A stretch of DNA of 64,000 bases from NCBI GenBank assembly GCA_944470555.2, contig OX104127.1, forward strand, positions 116,836,741 to 116,900,740, given 5' to 3'. Source of the DNA: Heterobilharzia americana. Its lineage: Eukaryota; Platyhelminthes; Trematoda; Strigeidida; Schistosomatidae. A program made the position numbers and the translations under genes. Each line of letters opens with the position of its first letter. The stretch's first letter is position 1. Under the pieces are notes generated by a model that saw only the letters and a program-made list of their open reading frames with translations, did not search any database and was not told the DNA's origin. This document shows positions 57,041 through 64,000 of the stretch, piece after piece.

Positions 57041-58961
57041 GTGGGCCTTGTTTCATTGTCCTATGCAGTCAACTTTCAACCAATGGTTTAGGAATTCGAA
57101 ACCATCCACATCCATCAACGTCTAGCTAGGTAGTTTCAGTGGCTTTTAGGGGAGGATGTAATGGTCATAGCTTAGTGCAAACATTGTTGTTGAGTTCCAC
57201 TTTCTACTGTTACCACTTGCTCTCAAGCCAGTCAATCTCAGGACATTTGTTTATTATCATGGATGATAATATTTTTATAACAACGTTGTGAAGACTTTTT
57301 ATATCCCAGGAAGCTGTTTTTGAAAGTAAGTGTGTCTTTCTCTGCGTTGAATGTGTTTGTTACGAAAACTTCCTTGTCATTCTGAACAACATTAGCACAC
57401 AATTCAAAAGGAAGGAGATTATGGGAATTTCTCCAAAATGAGTAGTTGACATTTATTCAACCTCTTGACAAATGAAAAGCATTAGGAATAACACTAAGTT
57501 TAGCTGATCAAATATGGGCGTAAACAATGACAACACAGTCACGGAAACGGCCAATCACATATGGACAAACTACAAAGCTAGCTGTAGAAAAGTTCTAATG
57601 ACTTAATTACTTTTGAAGTTTGTGCTGATTATGTTATCTGAAATGATGTTAAAAGATATACGATTAGGCCTTTTAGCTCAAAGATCCAAACACTGAGGTA
57701 TCCTTGCAGGTTTGCTTGACAGGGAGCAACTTTAGTTGAACTATATGCATACTTTCGTAATGGTGCCAAGAAGTATCGAGAAATAAAAACCAAGGAGATA
57801 AAGGGAATGAATGGTTGCTGAAGAGCCTTCAGGTCGACGCTAGACAGACGCATTAGTACTATAAATAACTGTTGGAATTCTAAATATTCTCAGTGTCAGC
57901 AATATGCAGTCCAGAGTAGTAAACAGATAGGACTGGTGAAGGTTAGTAATGGTATTCACCACCTTTTCCATTTGGTCGCTTTTTCGTTCTCCTTTATCAT
58001 TTCATCTGATTTACAAATTATGAGCATTTGGAATAGGTATTGCTTTGATTGAAATAACTAAAAATAAGCATCTAATTGATGTAACCATTGTTCTGTTTAT
58101 GAAGATTAATGTTACTAGGATCTGATCATAATTTAATTTACTCTGTGTTGTTTTCATTACTCCACTTATGACCTGATCAAATACACACAACAGCATGGTT
58201 GAAGTCTACTTTATACACTTGTTATATGGATCATTTTTGACTTATTAAGCTCTGATCAACTTATTATGAGATAAATTCACAATAATCTCATCTCATGCTT
58301 TTGAAGGTCCGCTTAGTTTGCAGTAAGGTTTGATCACGTATCAGTGCCTTCTGACCAGTTATTAAAGGTTAGCAAGCGGATCTATGCTTGTTCAAATTTA
58401 ATACTTTTCGGAAATGTTCACCTCGTTTCCTTATGTGACTTGACTTTCTTTTTTGTGATGGTAAGTAGTTTCAGCTAACTTTTATCTGTACACTTTCAGT
58501 ACTTGATTGTGTTAGTACTGTAGGATATTGATGTGTCCGCATCTCAATAGCTGACTTTAAATAGGAAACTCAGCTCTCAAACCGAACCGCAGTGATGCAT
58601 TACGAATTAACTGCTAGGATATCGTACTAAATACGCTCGACTTCAGATGAGATGCGTTAGTTTGAATAAAGGTACTCTTTAAATAATGGTTGTTCACAAA
58701 AAAGCATTCCTCGTTTTTGGATTCATTGATCAGTTGTTTTACACGTGTAGTATGAAAGTATTTTCGAACTCCTATTGAACGAGGGTAGAAGTATAGGCAG
58801 CCTTGAAAAAGCATCTCATTTTACTAATTAGTTAACTGAAAGTTATTAATTATTGAAGTTTTTTTGGAAGTAGCTGGTCCCTTTGATAAATTTAAACAAC
58901 GTGATGAAAAGACGAAGATTATCTGACATATGTGATGTATTAGCGCTCTGCATTTTGAACA
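57041..58961. other. Unassigned AT-rich DNA
   Basis: No recognised gene or family. A weak B-box-like GAATTCGAAACC near 57,092 was not enough to call a SINE. Confidence 0.45.
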
Positions 58962-59131
58962 GTCTGGTCACACATAGACTTGTCGAATTATTCATATGAA
59001 AATTTCACAGAAAGGGTCAATGAAGTCAATAGGAAAGGAAACATAGGAATAAGAATATTTCCTATTGACTTCATTGACCCTTTTCTTAAATCTTCATGTA
59101 AATGGTTCGACAAGCCCATGTATGATCAGAT
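58962..59131. repeat. Foldback inverted repeat (hairpin)
   Basis: Two arms of about 73 bases face each other. The inner 26 bases are a perfect inverted match (59,011-59,036 with 59,058-59,083) around a 21-base loop. The outer part, including TTGTCGAA/TTCGACAA and TGGTCACACAT/ATGTATGATCA, matches at about 70 percent. The transcript from either strand would form a long hairpin. It may be a MITE-like element, a snapback insertion or an inverted duplication of unique DNA. No coding content. Confidence 0.85.
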
Positions 59132-62100
59132 TGTTTGAGGTATATGGAGCCTATACATCAAATGTTTCAGTTAATCTCCATCTTCTCATTACGTAGGTTT
59201 TTTGATACTTTCTTTTCACTTCGTTTTCGATAACTCTTTAGAATATAATGTAGTAGCCGTTACACCAGTGGCTTTGTCGGCTTGTTGATTGACGTAAGCT
59301 GACCTTTTTGGATAGTCGCATGATATATTGTGCTGCCTCTTTTGATAGCGAAATTCAAAAACATGTCCTAAGAATTTATGCTCATATTGAATACTTGCAT
59401 GTGTATAAATTGCATTTAAGGAGGTAGGGATTAAAAAAATCGAAAAAACATTAAAGTGATATTTTATTGAGAAATTTCACTATTTCTTAGAAACTTGACC
59501 CAAAAATGTCGAGAAGCCAGATATTTTGAATCGTACCAGTCTTGGAAATTTAAATGTCAGCGAAATTCCAAATGTGGCTGCCTAAACTAGTTCACCCAAG
59601 AGTCTCTTGTATATACACATAGGGTTTCGCCATGATCATTATTTCGAAGCACCAATCAACGCTTTATCTTACTTCTTATTTACTAGTGATGGAGTTGAGA
59701 ATTACACACACGGGGTTTTAACGTTGTTCTTGTGTATCTGTCTGAGTCTATCTCAGGGTGCCGTACACTCGCACCTGAATCATAACACATTAAAGTATGC
59801 TTTTCTTAAGGTTGGTTTTGGTTTACTATACTATCTGGTTATCAAGTATCTGGTCATCAAGTTTTGATAACTAGCTGCGTTATGTCAACCTCAACTGTAT
59901 TTACAGGTTTGCGTCTCCCCGTGGGAGCCAATGAATAAAGGCTTAGGGGGGGGGGTGAATTCAGAATCCACTGTTACTGAATGGTTGTTACTTGACTCCT
60001 GTATACGAAGAGGTAGTTAGACCAGCCTCACAATTACTGTGTTAATTAAATATTAGATTCGGTGCATAAACTATCTTTATTGGTGTATTTATCTAATAAT
60101 TTTCGCTAATTGAGTTAAATTCGTTCTTAAACTTGATGTTCTTAGTAAAATCAGTAGCACTATTATAAAGCTGAATCAACGTTCAGAGTAAAATGATCTC
60201 GACATAGTTTGCCTTAGTCAAAAGTAGATCTATCCCCTACTATTTTCTTATAGATGTGGTATGCATGTGCGTCCTTAAAGGAAATCTGTCCACTATCTAT
60301 CATAAGAATAAAAGAGTGAAAGTAGATGTCCATCATAGTTTTCACATCGCTTAGAAAGGTATAGGTAGAACTCACTTTTCACCAGGTATATCTCTTCGCT
60401 TCTACAACCTGATTTGTGTCTTGAGTTCATCTTTCTACAGTGGTGAAGAAGTTTGTGATGGTTGGATTGTTAGTGGTTATCAGTTTTTCACACTGTGTAC
60501 TTGTTTCCCCTCAACTAATGTCACTTCACCACTAAGAGCTGTAATTGTTAAGTGTTTACATTTCATGCAATAGATGTCTAGGCTAATGTCTGCCGTGCGA
60601 TAAAATGATTGGTAAAGAGTTCTAAATAATATATACTAGTCGATCGATAACAATTAACACTGAAAATTATGAATTATATGCCATTGCTGAATTTGTCATC
60701 GGTACCAACAGTATCAGTTTATGATAGTTTAGCATGGCTACCTTTACGTCGTAGTGAAACTTACATATATGAGTAATCCATTCAAGCTTTATTAGCTGAG
60801 ACTGATATTCCATACGGCTTTTCCATATCTCAAAGTTTGTTTAAACATTGCAAATAAATTCACTTTGGGGTATTTTATGTGAAATCGGGAACATTAAGCA
60901 AAAGAAATCATTCAGCGAATAAATGAATAAGTATATCAAACCTATTCCTTTACCATCAAGATACTAGAAATACTTCATCCACTTGTTTACCTCTGACAAA
61001 TCCGAATAAAACAGTGTGAACAAATATTGCAGCATACATTCTATTTCAGTTTAACATGATTCAGAATTTAATATCCATTATCTACTAAATGGTACTAGAA
61101 AAGCATTAAGTGTAAGGATGGAATAGAATTATTAGTAGCTTCTTTTTCTACTTACATATATCTCTGTTAAAAAGATTCATTATATCAAGTTCAACACATA
61201 GTTACAATCCGTTAGATTATGTTCTGTGACGTAACACATCTAGTCATAAAAAAGCGCAAAAAGCCTATAACGTCAGCAGTGAGTTCAAGCCCCATCGGAT
61301 AATGATATTTTTTCATGTTTTAATTTATTATTTTGTTTGCAAAACACTCACATAAGTCTGGCTAGTATAGATATGATGAGCACGTAAGACCAAAATGTCA
61401 TAATTACAAACAACTTTCATTTTAGTTTATTTGTTAGGTCACAATGAAACTTTTCGGACATAATTTATTGTCCTTATTCATATCAGGTAACTGCACATCT
61501 GTGAGGCTTTGCATAGGTAGTTCTTACTCCCCTCTTCTTCTTTGTGTCAAAGTTAGTAAAATTTTCCATGTCTGGGATATGTGCAGAACCATTCCTTTTG
61601 CATTTATTTTGTTTTGTTTCGATAACCAATGATTCGGTTATCAATCTCTCCTCCTACCCAACTAAGTTAGTTTGTAATGCAGCTGCTATATCCTACCCTG
61701 TTGTGTGATTGTGCGCAATCGTATGCAGTGCTGTAGCTGAGCTTTTCTATAGATTTCTTATCATGTTAGGATCTACTAGTCCTTATTTAGCTGAGTTTTT
61801 GTTCTATTTTATTCTAATTGACTACAATCGACTGCTTCAACATATACATTTGATATCATAACCATTGAAAAGGATTTGGTAAACTAAGTTATTTTTCTGA
61901 ATTGGATCAATAGGATCTCAACCTACAAAGCTTACTTCTAAGTGAGTTTATAGGTTTAACACGACTCTGATCCCATTTTCATTGAGAATTCTGTGTAAAC
62001 GAATAAGTTTTTGAAATATTATTCACTAAATTTTGAATTTTTTTGCTTGAAAGTGAAGAGCCGTTTGCATTAAAGAATCCGTGGTGTTATCGTTACTAAT

Positions 62101-62407
62101 ATTCTGTGTGAACACAGACTGTTGATAAGGCTGTAGTATTGATTAGAGAGTACAAAGCTTGAATAGATGGTTTTATATCACAAGTGGGATGAGACTGTGA
62201 TTAGATTGGAACTCGATTAATGACTAGGTACTTTTCTAGCCTATCCGTGAAACCATATAACTGACCACATTTCAATCCTACTTCAATCACTGGGTGTATT
62301 TCTTTCATTTAATGTGAATGATGGCTGAAGGATTATGTTCTACTCACTACACCTGCTGATATATTGATTGTTTTTTATTTATTTTGGAGTTGTAAGGTAC
62401 TAGTCTA
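59132..62407. other. Unassigned AT-rich DNA
   Basis: The longest stretch without any recognised retroelement, about 3.3 kb. Short frames (59,607-59,867; 61,444-61,632) are hydrophobic and AT-driven, with no family signal. A run of ten G lies at about 59,946. A GAGTTCAAGCCCC B-box-like site at about 61,283 lacks a convincing A box. Confidence 0.5.
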
Positions 62408-62580
62408 GACTTCTGTGACGCAGTGATTTAGGTTCATGGCTTTCAGCCATTAGGTCACGAGTTCCAGGCCCGCTCCACTTATCGAGGTTTGGGTAGCCAA
62501 GCAGTATCACCAACCCTCACACAATAAGTGTAGTTGGTTGCCTACTCCACGTATGTCCACACTGACTCAGTGCGTTTCTT
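62408..62580 (+). repeat. tRNA-derived SINE, copy 4
   Basis: The best-preserved SINE. It has an A-box-like TGACGCAGTGATTTAGG (62,415-62,431), a B-box region GGTCACGAGTTCCAGGCC (62,453-62,470), then the body GCTCCACTTATCGAGGTTTG, GGGTAGCCAAGCAGTATCA, CAACCCTCACACAATAAGTG and GGTTGCCTACTCCACG. The spacing of A and B boxes is as in tRNA genes, but no tRNA cloverleaf or CCA end is formed. Confidence 0.68.
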
Positions 62581-62659
62581 CTTCTTCAGTCTAAATTTCT
62601 GGTTACCAAATTTTAAACCATCATTTTTAACGTGTTTTTCTTCACCTGTTAGGTGTATG

Positions 62660-63630
62660 CATGAGACAAGTAGGTTCCGTGCTTGTTGAGTCCAAGATCA
62701 AAGGGTTATCCCGCGCCTTACTAGAGCTCAAGAACAACAAACTCGAGAAATTCAGACAAATTTCAGACCTGAACGAGGGTGCATCGATCATATTTTCACC
62801 CTCGGGCAGGTTCTGGAACTCAGAGATACTCACTGACCAGTGGTCGACACTTGCCACTTTTTCTGATCTGAAGGTGGGATTTATCTTCGCCAATCGAGAG
62901 GTGATGTGGCAGTATCTGACTGTGAAAGAGGTACCGAGCAAGTATATAATGCTCATCAAAGCTCCCTACTTAAACTCAAGCAGCCGTGTAAGGGCTTATG
63001 GAGAGTTCTCATCAGCTTTGATGACAAGTAGTATTATCCATCAGTGATGTCCAATGTCACCGTTTTTATTTCACTCCATTATAGACGTACTAATAGACGT
63101 AACTTTAGTTACATCTGACTTCATAGGGATTGATCTAATCCCTGAAGGTCATCTGGTTGGCTTGGAGTGTACAGACGATATTGTTATGCTATGTGAAGAC
63201 ACTGACACATTGAGCAGCAATCTGAGTGTGTTTGGCTTTCGTTTCGCATATGTCAAATGTAAGACGATGCTTCAGGACTGGTCTGCAAATAATCTCAGTT
63301 TAATGATAGGGTGTGAAGTGGTGGAATCTGTCGACCACTTCACTAACTTGGGGAATTGCACCAGCGCGAACAGGGTGGTTACTGACCAAATCTCAGCTGG
63401 GATACAGAAGGCCTGTTTGGTATTTCCCAGTTAGCATCATCTATGGCTCCGACTGGCCAGAAATCTGACTATTTATCTATACTTCTCTGTTTTCTGTTCT
63501 CTCCTGTTGTTCGTCTGTGAAATATGGCTGTTATAAGGAATGAAATGGTTGCTGGTTTTTGATCAGAAGTATCTTCATAGCATTGCTTGCGTGCACTGGG
63601 TGGTTGAGAACCGATAAAACTAAGCCATTG
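62660..63630 (+). mobile_element. RTE-II copy IIi, truncated at both ends
   Basis: Plus-strand middle-to-C-terminal part of an RTE-II RT. It begins near the RRLSxAREQ block and runs through palm and C-terminal domain to about 63,630, where VFDQKYLHSIACVHW is still recognisable. No 3' UTR or tail was seen. It lies just after SINE copy 4. Confidence 0.7.
62661..63434 (+). pseudogene. RTE-II RT palm (copy IIi)
   Basis: Frames 62,661-63,047 and 63,054-63,434 are consecutive in the same phase, separated by a stop at 63,045. Blocks: SDLNEGASIIFSPSGRFWNS (usual FRPGRGCxDQIFTLRQVLE), FSDLKVGFIFANREVMWQYL (usual FDSVDREVLW; the catalytic Asp of FDSVD is gone), CPMSPFLFHSIIDVLIDVTL, LECTDDIVMLCEDTD (YADD changed to CTDD, both Asp kept) and VVESVDHFTNLGN. 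The enzyme would be dead because the first catalytic region is altered. Confidence 0.72.
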
Positions 63631-64000
63631 AATCGGAATAATAATTGATGCACCAGTATGTACTTGTTCTTTGAGAAGGCTATCGGATTCCGCAAGAATG
63701 GACAACACCTCCTTCATTAGTTTCGTGTTTATATAAATTGGTAAATGTTTTTTGACTTGTCGAAGTATCCATTGATGTTCATGGTAATGTCTGTGAGTTG
63801 ATGACAGCTAACAAAGAGTGCTCCGCTTAGCTAAGTAGTCATATTTCAGACATGCTTGTAGGGATTCAGTCGAGACGGAAAACTAGGTTGTATGATAATG
63901 GTTACACATTGATAACTAGTCAGTACTTTATCTACTATTATTTATCGAATTTATACTGGGTGATGATTGAAGGTGAAATGAAAAAGTGGACCTCGGCGGG
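63631..64000. other. Unassigned DNA at window end
   Basis: No feature was recognised in the last 370 bases. Confidence 0.45.

Noticed and set aside
57060..57130. Possible fifth SINE copy
   Set aside because: A weak B box and a TATGCAGTC stretch only. Body blocks are absent.
61200..61320. Possible tRNA gene or SINE around GAGTTCAAGCCCC
   Set aside because: Only a B-box-like site is present. No cloverleaf and no shared SINE body blocks were found.

Overview
The window looks like repeat-dominated nuclear DNA from a flatworm, most likely a trematode of the schistosome or fluke type. The basis is recognition of the retroelements: two RTE-like non-LTR families (an APE endonuclease-reverse transcriptase of the kind usually annotated as SR2-like or mis-annotated as craniofacial development protein 2), a two-ORF CR1-like element, and a tRNA-derived SINE family. 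I found no intact host gene, no rRNA, no canonical tRNA, no CRISPR and no bacterial features. I gave the families working names because no database could be consulted: RTE-I (young copies Ia, Ib, Ic and old copy Id), RTE-II (older copies IIa to IIi plus fragments) and CR1-like (one long element, two relics).

The dominant structure is a large inverted repeat. The left arm is 10,628-15,674. The right arm is 38,867-47,149 and is its reverse complement. The arms are separated by a 23.2 kb spacer. Paired coordinates have a constant sum of 54,541 over the inner 3.2 kb and 57,777 outside a 3.2 kb insertion, so the arms are almost collinear to the base. I saw only a handful of substitutions. The insertion is a full-length RTE-I copy (Ib) in the right arm only. 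The left arm keeps the empty target site near 11,770-11,783, so the duplication came first and the jump second.

Layout. 0-2 kb: unassigned DNA with one SINE. 2-10.6 kb: RTE-II pile-up (solo 5' end, IIa and IIb on minus, IIc on plus, head to head with IIb at about 7.08 kb). 10.6-15.7 kb: left arm with RTE-II fragments, two SINEs and a CR1-like relic. 15.7-38.9 kb: spacer with Id (minus), Ia (plus, exact 13-bp target-site duplication), a CR1 RT relic at 25.8 kb, a long CR1-like element at 29.5-34.3 kb and 5'-truncated Ic (11-bp duplication). 38.9-47.1 kb: right arm. 47.0-57.0 kb: more RTE-II copies (IId to IIh). 57-62.4 kb: low-information AT-rich DNA with a foldback hairpin at 59.0 kb. 62.4-63.6 kb: a SINE and RTE-II copy IIi.

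The genes do not form a host pathway. Each RTE or CR1 protein would nick target DNA (endonuclease) and copy its own RNA into the nick (reverse transcriptase). All copies carry at least one frame break. Ia has a single 1-nt deletion relative to Ib, and Ib and Ic share one 4-nt insertion just before the RT active site. RTE-I is therefore recently active in this genome, while RTE-II is mostly fossil. SINEs of the type seen here normally depend on LINE proteins for mobility.
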